A stretch of 64,000 nt of DNA from Acinetobacter sp. ANC 7912 (lineage in GTDB: Bacteria > Pseudomonadota > Gammaproteobacteria > Pseudomonadales > Moraxellaceae). The DNA lies in the NCBI RefSeq assembly GCF_039862785.1, contig NZ_CP156795.1, positions 186,001-250,000 on the forward strand, written 5' to 3'. The translations under genes and the position numbers were made by a program. Below, piece after piece: positions 28,453-42,249 of the stretch. The notes under the pieces are model-generated. The model searched no databases. It was not told the DNA's origin and worked only from the letters and a program-made list of their open reading frames with translations. Each line of letters begins with the position of its first letter. Position 1 is the first letter of the stretch.

Positions 28453-28501
28453 GTCTTAAAACTACGGTCGGCTTGTAGGCCCCGACCAGGTAGATCCGTG
28501 C

Positions 28502-29077
28502 TTAAGCGCGGATCACTTCACCGGTGACAGCATCAATAATCTTGCTTGGTTCCTGACTCAGTCCTAGATCCCCATTCAGATAATTCAGCGTTTCCGAATC
28601 TTTAAAATACTGGATGGCATCTTGCAGTGAACGGGCAGGATTCTCGCCAGCAGGATTGGCGCTGGTCGACACAATAAAGCCGCCAAAGGCCTGACACAAG
28701 GCGACACAGAGGGGATGCGTGGTCACGCGTACCGCAACCTTCGGATGATTGCCTTTGATCCACGCCGGAATATCTGCATTGGCAGGTAATAGCCAGGTGG
28801 TGGCACGTTCCGAGATGCTACGGTTGGTCCATGAGGCAATCACGCGTTCGCGGATTTCGGGAGAGAGGGTTTCCAGCAGATGCTCGACTTGGGAGATATG
28901 TCCTGCCAGAAGAATCACGCCTTTTTCCATCGGGCGATGTTTCAGTTGCAGAATTTCATGAAAAGCCTGTTCATTATAAGGGTCACAGCCTAAACCCCAT
29001 ACAGCCTCTGTAGGATATGCCAACACTTCTCCCTGTTTAAGGCATGCTGCTGCTTCGGCAACAGAGGTGGTGATCAT
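28502..29077 (-). CDS. tsaC: Threonylcarbamoyl-AMP synthase TsaC
   Basis: This 191-residue YrdC/Sua5-domain enzyme makes threonylcarbamoyl-AMP from threonine, bicarbonate and ATP for the t6A37 modification of ANN-decoding tRNAs. Conserved 'GEVLAYPTEAVWGLGCDP', 'KHRP..KGVILLAG' and 'STSANPAGENPARS' are present. Start 29077 (MITTSVAEAA) has AAAAGG upstream and gives normal length; an earlier Met at 29137 would overlap dprA. Last gene of the LysM-dprA-tsaC set. Confidence 0.93.
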   Translation of the reverse strand: MITTSVAEAAACLKQGEVLAYPTEAVWGLGCDPYNEQAFHEILQLKHRPMEKGVILLAGHISQVEHLLETLSPEIRERVIASWTNRSISERATTWLLPANADIPAWIKGNHPKVAVRVTTHPLCVALCQAFGGFIVSTSANPAGENPARSLQDAIQYFKDSETLNYLNGDLGLSQEPSKIIDAVTGEVIRA

Positions 29078-29118
29078 GTATATACCTTTTTCAAAACAAT
29101 AAAGGGCTATTGTGAACC

Positions 29119-30258
29119 TTATTTGCTGGTACGACAACGCAGAAACATGCCGGCCTGCTGGGTACTTAGCCCAAGAAGCTCCAGTTCCATTAGCTGGGCG
29201 GTCACGGTGGAGACATCCTGATTCAGCTGAAGGCTGATCTGATCTAGATCCTGCCCGATCCAGTCCAGCTGGTTGTAGAGAGGAAGAAGATGCTGTGGAA
29301 TTTCAATTTGTTCTGATTCATCAGATACTGAACTGAATGGTTGAGCAGAAATTTGCCATTGGGTTGCCAAAGCCAGGTCTTCAATCACTTGCTGCGGATG
29401 GTCAATCAGAATCGCCCCCTCCCGAATCAGCTGATGACAGCCTTTATGATATTCGCTATAGATATGTCCCGGAATGGCAAACACGGTTTTGCCCTGTTCT
29501 GCAGCCCATTTGGCGGTAATCAGTGAGCCGCTTTGCAATGCCGCTTCTGCCACAATCACACCGAGGCTTAGTCCACTAACAATACGGTTACGCCGTGGGA
29601 AATGTTGCTGTAGGGGAGGTGTACCCGGCAGAAATTCGGTAATGATTGTTCCACCAGTTTCCAGAATCTGTTTTCTTAACATTTGATTGACCGAGGGATA
29701 GGTTTGATCCAGTCCGGTACCCATCACGGCAATGGTGCGGTGCTGCTGCAAAGCGGCCCGATGTGCGGCTTCATCAATCCCTTCTGCTAGACCACTATTG
29801 ATATAAAAGCCCTGTTCACTCAGATAGTAGGCAAAATCATAAGCCATTTGCCGGCCATGGGTACTGGGCTTGCGACTCCCAACAATGGCGATTTGCGCCT
29901 GTAACAAGCTATCCATTTTGCCCTGACCAAACAGAATCGGTGGGCGATTGTCATAGGGACTGAGCTGTTGAGGGTAGTTCACCTCATCCTGGAGCAGGAT
30001 AAAGTCACAGCTGGACTGAATGCTATCCAGACAGCGCTGAAACTGGCTTTGTGATTCTGCGGAATGAAAATCTTGCAGGCGTTGCAGATGATTTTTATGC
30101 AGACCCAGTTTACGCCAGGTTTCAAACTGATCAAGACGAGTGGCTTGGGCCAGATCATTATAATGGTGATAGAGCTTATAAAAGCTGGAAAGAGAATGTT
30201 GTACCAAATACCAGAGACGGATTGTGTCGAGTTGATGCGTAGAAAGCGTATGCAGCAT
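29119..30258 (-). CDS. dprA: DNA-processing protein DprA
   Basis: This 379-residue protein protects incoming single-stranded DNA and loads RecA during natural transformation. The Rossmann-like core shows 'AIVGSRKPSTHGRQMAYDFA', 'SGLAEGIDEAAHRAAL', 'VMGTGLDQTYP' and 'FPRRNRIVSGLS'. A C-terminal winged-helix-like region (DML1-type) ends the protein. An N-terminal SAM-like segment precedes the core. Acinetobacter species are commonly transformable, and dprA sits between LysM and tsaC as in many gammaproteobacteria. Confidence 0.94.
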   Translation of the reverse strand: MLHTLSTHQLDTIRLWYLVQHSLSSFYKLYHHYNDLAQATRLDQFETWRKLGLHKNHLQRLQDFHSAESQSQFQRCLDSIQSSCDFILLQDEVNYPQQLSPYDNRPPILFGQGKMDSLLQAQIAIVGSRKPSTHGRQMAYDFAYYLSEQGFYINSGLAEGIDEAAHRAALQQHRTIAVMGTGLDQTYPSVNQMLRKQILETGGTIITEFLPGTPPLQQHFPRRNRIVSGLSLGVIVAEAALQSGSLITAKWAAEQGKTVFAIPGHIYSEYHKGCHQLIREGAILIDHPQQVIEDLALATQWQISAQPFSSVSDESEQIEIPQHLLPLYNQLDWIGQDLDQISLQLNQDVSTVTAQLMELELLGLSTQQAGMFLRCRTSK

Positions 30259-30314
30259 GTCGAGACCTATATTGCGTCTTCTTATTTTTATTTATTCTAA
30301 ATTTTGAAATGGGA

Positions 30315-30338
30315 GATGATGCTGCGAACAGCATCATC
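30315..30338 (-). terminator. UUCG hairpin after the LysM gene
   Basis: On the minus strand GATGATGCTG-TTCG-CAGCATCATC, a 10-bp stem 17 nt past the stop. The following sequence is only moderately T-rich, so termination may be partial and allow dprA expression. Confidence 0.6.
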
Positions 30339-30354
30339 CGGAATTACTTACAGA

Positions 30355-31509
30355 TTATTCATCCAGCAGTGGTGGCTGAATGCTTGCACCAACCTTGATT
30401 GGCAGTTCGCTATCCAAGACGTAGGCGTAGCTCAGCTGGTCAAAGGTTTTGAAGACCATCACGTTACCAATACGCTCACCTGGAAGCTGCACGCGCTCTT
30501 TGGTTTTCGGATCAGTCACGATTTCACCTTGCTGGTTTACACTGAACACATGACCAGACTGCACGCCGTGTGCTGTACCGCGGTCAATCGTTACGACACT
30601 ATGACGCGCTGCGGTACCAATCGAACCAAGGACACGGACGATCTGACCACCGTTAGTCACGTTTTCTGCATTCACCGGATAGAACAGGGTAGGCAGCATT
30701 GGATCGTATTCTGGTAGAACACGGTCACCACGACGCACTTCGGCATTGTAGCTGTCGGTTAATTCCAGGGTAGTGACATCGCCTTCACCACGTACTGCAA
30801 TACCGGAAGCGACTTGTTGTAGTTCAAGTGCAGCGGTGTATTTCTTACCGTTGGCATCGGTGAAGACATATGGCTCAGCTTCACGGTAAACCGCATAGCG
30901 TTGACCCACTTGCAGGCCATTACCACGTGCATACACTTTCTGGCCTTTACCTGCCAGTACGCGCTGATCGGCTGTACCGAGGATATAAGGTGTGCCTTCA
31001 ACAGAATCTGCAGGCAGAACAGTATAGCGTTCCAGCCATTGCTGGATATGCGCTAAAGGAATCACAGGAATAGTATTGTTCAGAGACTCAACACGTACTT
31101 GTGGCTGTAACTTGTCTGTGCCGAGGTAGCGGTTGATGATACCGGTACAGCCATCACCTTCATCTTTGCCAATGATTGGACGGCCCTGATAGTCACACAT
31201 CAACAGGCGGTCACCCGGGAAAATCCAGTGTGGATTTTTCACATGTTTATTGCCTGCCCAGATTTCTGGCCAGCGCACTGGATTCTTTAGGAAACGTTTG
31301 GAAATATCCCATAATGTGTCACCTTTTTTCACCACATACACGTTTGGTGCAGAAGCCTTTAGGCTCGGTGGGTTCACATTACGCGCGATTGCTGCGTCTG
31401 CGGTTGAAATAGTCCCCATACTGACACCCACACACACGGCGAGTGCGAGCATCTGATTTTTAAACCCCAAGGCACTAAAAGATGGCATGCCCTTCAAAAC
31501 CTTTTTCAT
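30355..31509 (-). CDS. LysM-domain periplasmic/cell-wall protein
   Basis: From ATG 31509 the protein has 384 residues with a signal peptide (hydrophobic core 'LALAVCVGVSMGTISTADA'). A single LysM domain ('YVVKKGDTLWDISKRFLKNP ... IFPGDRL', about residues 58-105) binds peptidoglycan. The remaining about 270 residues form a beta-rich domain common to proteobacterial LysM proteins encoded next to def and dprA. The start is chosen for AGGAATT at the right spacing. Divergent from def. Confidence 0.88.
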   Translation of the reverse strand: MKKVLKGMPSFSALGFKNQMLALAVCVGVSMGTISTADAAIARNVNPPSLKASAPNVYVVKKGDTLWDISKRFLKNPVRWPEIWAGNKHVKNPHWIFPGDRLLMCDYQGRPIIGKDEGDGCTGIINRYLGTDKLQPQVRVESLNNTIPVIPLAHIQQWLERYTVLPADSVEGTPYILGTADQRVLAGKGQKVYARGNGLQVGQRYAVYREAEPYVFTDANGKKYTAALELQQVASGIAVRGEGDVTTLELTDSYNAEVRRGDRVLPEYDPMLPTLFYPVNAENVTNGGQIVRVLGSIGTAARHSVVTIDRGTAHGVQSGHVFSVNQQGEIVTDPKTKERVQLPGERIGNVMVFKTFDQLSYAYVLDSELPIKVGASIQPPLLDE

Positions 31510-31630
31510 TATCATAATTCCTAAAATTATGTATGTAAGTTGCGTTATAATAACGATCTTACACACAATTTTTTAATGAAGCATTCCCTTCATTTGGTTT
31601 TTTGATCAATGGCATAATTGAGGACGCAGT

Positions 31631-32161
31631 ATGGCCTTATTACCTATTTTAAGTTTCCCTGATCCCCGTCTTCGTACCATTGCACAACCAGTCGAAGAAG
31701 TTACTGATGAAATTCGTCAGCTCGCTGCAGATATGTTTGAAACCATGTATGAAGCGCCAGGCATTGGTTTAGCCGCGACACAAGTCGATCGTCATATTCA
31801 GCTGATTGTCATGGACTTATCTGAAAATAAAGATCAACCCATGGTGTTCATTAACCCCAAAATTACACCATTGACTGAAGAAACACAGCCATACGAAGAA
31901 GGCTGTCTATCAGTTCCTCAAATATACGATAAAGTTGAGCGTCCGTCACGTGTAAAAATTCAAGCAATTAATCTTGAAGGTCAAGCATTTGAGATTGAGG
32001 CCGATGGCCTGCTCGCAGTATGTATCCAGCATGAAATGGACCATTTAAATGGTAAACTTTTCGTGGATTATTTGTCGCCCCTAAAACGCCAGCGTGCCCG
32101 TGAAAAAATTGAAAAAGCACAACGCCAACGTGAGAAAGCCAAAGTTGCGGTAAAACGCTAA
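31631..32161 (+). CDS. def: Peptide deformylase
   Basis: This 176-residue metalloenzyme removes the N-formyl group from nascent proteins. All three active-site motifs are intact: GIGLAATQ (44-51), EGCLSVP (90-96, metal ligand Cys92) and HEMDH (134-138, metal ligands and catalytic Glu). ATG follows GAGGACGCAG. Convergent gene neighbours are absent; a UUCG hairpin follows. Confidence 0.97.
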   Translation: MALLPILSFPDPRLRTIAQPVEEVTDEIRQLAADMFETMYEAPGIGLAATQVDRHIQLIVMDLSENKDQPMVFINPKITPLTEETQPYEEGCLSVPQIYDKVERPSRVKIQAINLEGQAFEIEADGLLAVCIQHEMDHLNGKLFVDYLSPLKRQRAREKIEKAQRQREKAKVAVKR

Positions 32162-32189
32162 AAATTTCGTCGCCTTGACGCATTTTACT

Positions 32190-32209
32190 AGCCCAGTTTC
32201 GACTGGGCT
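32190..32209 (+). terminator. UUCG-loop hairpin after def
   Basis: AGCCCAGT-TTCG-ACTGGGCT, an 8-bp stem. The T tract is short (TTGTT), so this is a probable but weak terminator. Confidence 0.65.
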
Positions 32210-32252
32210 TTGTTATACTCGGAAGTGACAAATTTTTATTTGCCTTTCTCCT

Positions 32253-32669
32253 ATGGTGATACGTAGTGGGCTGCTGCTTTCCTTTGCAGCCGTGTTCTTG
32301 CAGATCGCTGTATTTTTACAGCCGTTGCTGCCGAAGCAATACCAGATTGCTCCGGTCTGTGAGACCATCACGCGTGCACTTTTATTAAAATCTTTTGTTC
32401 ATTCCGAACATCATTCCCCGCATAGCGCTGCAAATCAGCATGTCATGTCATCGGACTTTGCCGAACATGAACACGATGCCAGTCATCAGTGCCAGTATTG
32501 TACGGTTTACGGCAACCTGGTCTTGCCACCTGAATTAGACGTCAAGGAAGTTCTGGACCGGATTCAAGTTCGACTGATTGCCTTTAAACGTGCCTATAGT
32601 CATGTCTGGTTTGTACTACAGCAGCTATTTTTGCTCCCGCAGGGCAGGGCACCTCCATTGTTTGCATAA
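32253..32669 (+). CDS. DUF2946-family protein, probably copper-linked
   Basis: This 138-residue protein has an N-terminal hydrophobic segment ('GLLLSFAAVFLQIAVFLQPLL') and a central His/Cys motif ('EHEHDASHQCQYC', near residues 70-82) that defines the DUF2946 family. Such proteins are often encoded next to copper TonB receptors, as here: the receptor gene starts 72 bp downstream on the same strand. A role in binding copper in the periplasm or membrane is inferred; no function is established. Confidence 0.78.
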   Translation: MVIRSGLLLSFAAVFLQIAVFLQPLLPKQYQIAPVCETITRALLLKSFVHSEHHSPHSAANQHVMSSDFAEHEHDASHQCQYCTVYGNLVLPPELDVKEVLDRIQVRLIAFKRAYSHVWFVLQQLFLLPQGRAPPLFA

Positions 32670-32741
32670 ATCCACGTTGTTTTTGCTTGGGTCTTCAGTG
32701 ACTTAGGCCGTGTTCAATTTATGTATTCAGTGAGATAGAAA

Positions 32742-34781
32742 ATGGCTCAGCCTCAATTTTTTCTACAGCCACTTGCGGCTGCGGTTTGTGTTGCCTGTTA
32801 TTCATCAGCAGTGGCGGCAAATGAACATATCCCTGTGCAGACGATGGCACCGATTGTGGTGACTTCGGCTGCCGGTAATGATGCCAATGGCCTGATTGTA
32901 CGTGCTGATCCAAAACAGCCGATCCAGCCTGTACCGGCAACCGATGGTGCTGATTATTTACAAAGCATTGTTGGCTTTAGTTCGGTAAATAGCGGTGCAG
33001 GCACCAATGGCGATGTGACCTTCCGTGGCATGTTTGGTTCACGCATTAAAATCCTGACCGATGGCACAGAAAACCTCGGTGCCTGCCCAAGCCGGATGGA
33101 TTCGCCAACCTCTTATATTTCCCCAGAAAGCTATGACCGGATTTCGGTAATCAAAGGTCCGCAAACCGTTCAGTATGCCAATACCGGTTCAGCTGCGACG
33201 GTAATTTTTGAGCGTAACCCAGAACAATTTGATCAGGATAAAAAATACCGTGGTCAGGCCAGTGTGCTGATGGGTTCCTATGGCCGTCTGGATCAGAATG
33301 TTGAAGCTGCAGTCGGTGATGAAAACAAATATATCCGCCTCAATACCAATCGTTCTGTCTCTGACAGTTATCAGGATGGCGATGGTAGAACAGTGCCATC
33401 GGATTGGGAACGCTGGAATGCAGATCTGGCACTAGGCTGGACGCCGGATGAAGACACTTGGGTAGAACTGACCGGTGGTAAAGCTGATGGTGAGGCGGTT
33501 TATGCTGGCCGGATGATGGATGGTTCCAAGTTTGCCCGTGAAAGCCTAGGTTTGCGTGTCGAAAAGAAAAATGTCACCGATGTCATTAAGAAAATCGAAG
33601 CGCAAGTGAATTATAACTATAACGACCATGTGATGGACAATTATAGCCTTCGTGATTTTAAACCAACCATGATGATGCCAAAGGAAACAGGAACGAATGT
33701 TACGCGTAAAACCTTAAATGCACGTATGGCTGTTACCCAGGAATGGGATAAATTTGAACTGATCACGGGTGTAGATACGCAGAATAACGAGCATACAATT
33801 CGGAAGACAGATACTGATCGTAATATTCCTTATCAAAATCTGCCACGCAGCAAAGATATGGAATTCCAGTCAATTGGTGGTTTTGGTGAATTGAGTTATC
33901 AAGTCGGTGACAACAATAAACTGGTGTCGGGCTTGCGTTTGGATCAGGTTAAAGTTGACGCTGTTCAGTCAAATCAGGAACGTAAAGAAACATTGCCAAG
34001 TGCGTTTTTCCGTTTTGAGAATCATCACCCAGAATATGACGATGGCAAAACCTATATTGGTTTAGGCTATGTAGAACGTATGCCGGATTATTGGGAATTG
34101 TTCAGCCCAAAATCAGGTAATGGGCAGTTAAATACCTTTAAAAATATTGATACCGAAAAGACATTACAGCTTGATCTTGGTTATCAGCATGCACATGGAA
34201 AATTCAACTCCTGGGCATCCGCTTATGCTGGGCTCATTCAGGATTACATCCTCACCACTTATTTGCCAACAGGTGATATGGGAATGCTAGAGGCACATAC
34301 CCGTAATGTGGATGCAACCATTGCAGGTGCAGAAGCCGGTATTGGTTATCAGTTTACTGATGCAATTCAGGCAGACGTCAGTGCCATGTATGCCTGGGGT
34401 GAAAACACCACAGATAATACGCCGTTGCCACAAATTTCGCCTTTGGAAGCGCGAGTGAATCTACGTTATATCCAGGATAATTACACTTTAGGTGCTTACT
34501 GGCGTCTGGTCGATAGTCAAAACCGCATTAGTGAACGTGAAGGCAATATCGTAGGGTATGACCATAATAAGAAGAGTGCAGGTTTTGGTACACTGTCTTT
34601 AAACGGGACTTATCATGTGAATGAAGGCGTGGATTTATCTATAGGTGTCGATAATGTCTTTGACCGTACTTATACTGAACACTTAAATAAAATGGGCAAT
34701 GCTGGAGTTGGATTAGCAGCGACAGAACAATTTAACAATATCGGACGCAATTACTGGGCGCGTGTCAGCATGAAATTCTGA
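32742..34781 (+). CDS. TonB-dependent copper receptor (OprC/NosA type)
   Basis: This 679-residue outer-membrane receptor has a signal peptide (cleaved about residue 27, after 'SSAVAA'), a plug domain from 'APIVVTSAAGNDANGLIVR' through 'RISVIKGPQTVQYANTGSAA', and a C-terminal beta-barrel that ends with aromatic 'YWARVSMKF'. The plug sequence 'GTNGDVTFRGMFGSRIKILT' and 'DGTENLGACPSRMDSPTSY' match the copper-receptor subfamily. It brings copper across the outer membrane using TonB energy. No Fur box was seen upstream. Confidence 0.88.
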   Translation: MAQPQFFLQPLAAAVCVACYSSAVAANEHIPVQTMAPIVVTSAAGNDANGLIVRADPKQPIQPVPATDGADYLQSIVGFSSVNSGAGTNGDVTFRGMFGSRIKILTDGTENLGACPSRMDSPTSYISPESYDRISVIKGPQTVQYANTGSAATVIFERNPEQFDQDKKYRGQASVLMGSYGRLDQNVEAAVGDENKYIRLNTNRSVSDSYQDGDGRTVPSDWERWNADLALGWTPDEDTWVELTGGKADGEAVYAGRMMDGSKFARESLGLRVEKKNVTDVIKKIEAQVNYNYNDHVMDNYSLRDFKPTMMMPKETGTNVTRKTLNARMAVTQEWDKFELITGVDTQNNEHTIRKTDTDRNIPYQNLPRSKDMEFQSIGGFGELSYQVGDNNKLVSGLRLDQVKVDAVQSNQERKETLPSAFFRFENHHPEYDDGKTYIGLGYVERMPDYWELFSPKSGNGQLNTFKNIDTEKTLQLDLGYQHAHGKFNSWASAYAGLIQDYILTTYLPTGDMGMLEAHTRNVDATIAGAEAGIGYQFTDAIQADVSAMYAWGENTTDNTPLPQISPLEARVNLRYIQDNYTLGAYWRLVDSQNRISEREGNIVGYDHNKKSAGFGTLSLNGTYHVNEGVDLSIGVDNVFDRTYTEHLNKMGNAGVGLAATEQFNNIGRNYWARVSMKF

Positions 34782-34800
34782 TTTGACTAAATTGAATACG

Positions 34801-34832
34801 AAAAGCAGGGCTTAGGCTCTGCTTTTCTTTTT
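34801..34832 (+). terminator. Terminator of the copper receptor gene
   Basis: AAAAGCAG / CTGCTTTT stem with a CT-rich loop, then TCTTTTTTTT. It lies 20 bp after the stop codon. Confidence 0.85.
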
Positions 34833-35375
34833 TTTAATGAGATTAAAATAATTAAATTCAATATCTTATGTTAAATATGTGTTTCTAAATAAAATAATAA
34901 ACATTTTTCTTAAAATATTTTATATAAATAAAACAGTAATTTATGAATTTGTTGGATTATAAAATAAACATACGATTCAAGAGTTTTGAAAAAGGTGTTG
35001 CAAGCCCTCTGAAATGCTGTAGAATGCACATCCATCGGCGGTGATGTTAATTAAAACTTCTGATAAAACAGTAACTTAGCATAAAGTGGTTAAGTTGGGT
35101 TTTAGAAAGAAAGTTTAAAAATAATTTGCATTACCAGTTGACTTTCATTTTAGAAAGCGTAATATAGCCGACCTAGCTTGATGCTGACGAAGCATGAAGA
35201 CGATCATTAAGAGATTATGAAGAATAACTTGTGTGGATTTTTACCGGTTGATCGATTGAATATATTTTCATTGATTAATGGTAGAAATTACTCGAAGTTT
35301 ATTTGAGCGAATTTTTGTCAGTAATTGATGAGCCAGAATTAAGTACTTTGTCTTAACTAAAGTACAAAATGATTT
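34833..35375 (+). other. rRNA operon leader, no gene seen
   Basis: About 540 bp of very AT-rich sequence precede 16S. It contains the rrn promoter (see separate entry) and the leader that pairs with the 16S 3' flank for RNase III processing. No supported coding frame. Confidence 0.7.
34998..35025 (+). promoter_or_regulatory. rRNA operon promoter
   Basis: TTGCAA (34998-35003), a 16-bp spacer and TAGAAT (35020-35025). Start predicted at about 35032, giving a leader of about 345 nt. Confidence 0.65.
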
Positions 35376-36913
<1,538 letters not shown>

Positions 36914-36974
36914 ACGAAAGATTGACGATCGGTAAGAATCCACAACAAGTTGTTCTTCATGACGATGTATCTGA

Positions 36975-37051
<77 letters not shown>

Positions 37052-37108
37052 CTACTGACGAAGCGATTCATACAGAAACGGAACGATACATTGACTTATT
37101 GATAAGCT

Positions 37109-37184
37109 GGGGACTTAGCTTAGTTGGTAGAGCGCCTGCTTTGCACGCAGGAGGTCAGGAGTTCGACTCTCCTAGTCTCCACCA
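37109..37184 (+). tRNA. tRNA-Ala(TGC)
   Basis: 76 nt with CCA encoded. The acceptor stem is GGGGACT / AGTCTCC, the anticodon TGC lies in CTTTGCACG, and the T loop is GTTCGACTC. It is 57 nt after tRNA-Ile. Confidence 0.97.
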
Positions 37185-37580
37185 CGTATTCGTTCGAATA
37201 CGTAATAAGCAAACAGTTTGATAGCTTATAGAGATTAGTGAAATGGAAGCGTATACTACGCACCACTTACTAATCTCTGTGATTTATCACAGTTTCTCGG
37301 TCTGACGAAGACGAGAAAAATCATTAACAGAATATATTTGAGTTGAAATAATTTGTTCAATCTCATAAGAGAGCGGAAATGAGACGACGCAAGTTGAATC
37401 GTTGAAGTGATTGAATGAGAACTAGCGAAATTAACTGAATCAAGCGTTTTGGTACGTGAATCTAATTGAAGCTGTACGGTGCTTAAGTGCACAGAACAAC
37501 AAACTGTAAGAGAAGCCAGTTTACTGGTGGAACTTGTTGCTACACTGACTTGTAGGTGTAACGACTGTTTGGGGTTGTAT
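37185..37580 (+). other. tRNA-Ala to 23S spacer
   Basis: Roughly 396 bp of transcribed spacer. It contains the strand that should pair with the 23S 3' flank for processing. No gene seen. Confidence 0.8.
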
Positions 37581-40470
<2,890 letters not shown>

Positions 40471-40641
40471 CAACGCCCAAGCAGTTGTATACAAAGCAAC
40501 AATTGATTCATAAAGCATCAAAGCAACTTGATTTAGTTGAAATGCTAGATACAATGTTCAACTCAGATTATCCTGTTAATAACTCATTTGGAAAAAACCT
40601 TGGCGCAAACCTAAGACCAAGCGAGTATCCATCCCAGTTGT

Positions 40642-40756
40642 GCTGGCGACCATAGCAAGAGTGAACCACCTGATCCCTTCCCGAACTCAGAAGTGAAACC
40701 TCTTCGCGCTGATGGTAGTGTGGCGTTTGCCATGTGAGAGTAAGTCATCGCCAGCT
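40642..40756 (+). rRNA. rrf: 5S ribosomal RNA
   Basis: About 115 nt from GCTGGCGACCATAGCAAG to TCATCGCCAGCT. The terminal GCTGGCGA/TCGCCAGC stem is visible. Confidence 0.96.
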
Positions 40757-40767
40757 CATTATTCCAG

Positions 40768-40802
40768 ACACCCCCGATCAAAAGGTCGGGGGTGTTTTTT
40801 TT
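40768..40802 (+). terminator. rRNA operon terminator
   Basis: ACACCCCCGA / TCGGGGGTGT, a 10-bp GC-rich stem with an 8-nt loop, then eight T. Confidence 0.93.
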
Positions 40803-40888
40803 GTGTGTGTGGATTTTATTTTGCACATTAAAACAATAACAGACAATCAGCAGGATCAGCGTATACTGGGTAGGTTCACGGAGCTGAT

Positions 40889-42091
40889 ATGTCCTTAAAT
40901 TCATCTTCAAGCCATATTGAATATGGTTCATCTGCCTTTAAAGCGGTTTTATTTTCTTTATTTTTGGCTGGCTTTGCGATTTTCTCTTCATTGTACTGTG
41001 TCCAGCCGATGATGCCGATTTTGGCTCATTATTTTGATGTTTCTCCGACGCAAAGCAGTTTCCCGCTTTCATTTTCTACCGTCGCATTAGCTGTAGGCCT
41101 GATTTTTACAGGGCTAATTTCGGATCGTTTTGGCCGTAAACCGATTATGGTGTGGTCTTTATTCTCGGTTTCAGTATTGCTGTTACTGAGTGCTTTACTG
41201 CCGGTCTGGTCGGTATTTTTGGCGACTCGTGTCTTCATTGGTTTAACGGTGAGTGGGGTAGCGGCTGTCGCGATGACCTATATCGGGGAAGAATTGGCAG
41301 CCAAAGATGTTGGCTTTGCCATGGGGCTGTATATTTCCGGGACGGCAATTGGCGGGATGAGTGGGCGCTTGATTGCAGGCACATTGGTGGATTTTATTTC
41401 CTGGCAATCCGCAACTTTGATTATTGGACTACTGAATCTGTGTATTGCCACGATCTTTTATTTTCTATTGCCTAAGTCCAGATATTTTCAGGCCTATCCG
41501 ATTAAATTCAGCCGCTTTGTTAGAGCATTTCGACAGAATCTGAGTGATTCTAAGCTTCGAATCCTGTTCCTGCAAGGCTTTATTCTGATGGGCTGTTTTG
41601 TTTCAGTATTTAACTATCTCAGCTATCGGTTGATTCAGGCACCTTTTGAACTCTCGCATTTCTGGATTGGTTTAATTTCGATTACTTACCTGTCCGGTAT
41701 TTATAGTTCGCCACGTGCAGCAGCCTGGAGCCGAAAGTATGGACGATTTCAAGTTTTGGCCACTATGTTGGGTACGATGTTGTTGGGCCTGGCTCTGATG
41801 CTGATCAATAATTTGGTTGTGGTCTTTATTGGCTTGCTGATTTTTACTTTTTCTTTCTTTGCAGCTCATTCAACAGCGAGTAGTTGGGTATCGGTGCAAT
41901 CCTTACAGTATCGGGCAGTCGGATCATCTCTATATTTATTCTGCTATTACCTCGGTTCAAGTTTCCTTGGTAGCTCGAGTGGCCTGGTCTGGGAAAATGC
42001 CGGATGGCTGGGTTTATCTTTATTTATTGGCTTGATCCTGATGGTTGGTATTGCATTAGCGCAACGTTTAAAGCCAACTACGGTAGAGTAA
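40889..42091 (+). CDS. MFS transporter (YnfM-like 12-TM)
   Basis: This 400-residue major-facilitator carrier has twelve predicted helices and the loop 2-3 motif 'GLISDRFGRKPIM' (family motif A). Early helices read 'LFLAGFAIFSSLYCVQPMMP', resembling the YnfM/ArsB-side group of drug-H+ antiporters. It begins 86 bp after the rrn terminator and has no co-transcribed partner. Substrate unassigned. Confidence 0.88.
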   Translation: MSLNSSSSHIEYGSSAFKAVLFSLFLAGFAIFSSLYCVQPMMPILAHYFDVSPTQSSFPLSFSTVALAVGLIFTGLISDRFGRKPIMVWSLFSVSVLLLLSALLPVWSVFLATRVFIGLTVSGVAAVAMTYIGEELAAKDVGFAMGLYISGTAIGGMSGRLIAGTLVDFISWQSATLIIGLLNLCIATIFYFLLPKSRYFQAYPIKFSRFVRAFRQNLSDSKLRILFLQGFILMGCFVSVFNYLSYRLIQAPFELSHFWIGLISITYLSGIYSSPRAAAWSRKYGRFQVLATMLGTMLLGLALMLINNLVVVFIGLLIFTFSFFAAHSTASSWVSVQSLQYRAVGSSLYLFCYYLGSSFLGSSSGLVWENAGWLGLSLFIGLILMVGIALAQRLKPTTVE

Positions 42092-42249
42092 GCTCAGTTA
42101 CCTCGGAAATATATTCCTGAATCAGGGCTTAAAACCATTATTGTATAAATTATAATCAAGCAAGCCGGGGCGAATTCATGCTAAAATGCTCGGCTTTCAT
42201 CTTTGATCTATTTTCTGATCTTCCATCTGCCAGCCGAGAATTGCTAGCC

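Larger units (their letters stand above)
28063..28501. other. Intergenic stretch with a candidate small RNA
   Basis: 439 bp between the DMT gene and tsaC. The first 230 bp are AT-rich and show no gene. The remainder has a promoter and two consecutive terminators on the plus strand (described separately). Confidence 0.7.

Noticed and set aside
32670..32745. Fur box before the TonB receptor
   Set aside because: No GATAAT-like palindrome is present, in line with a copper rather than iron receptor.
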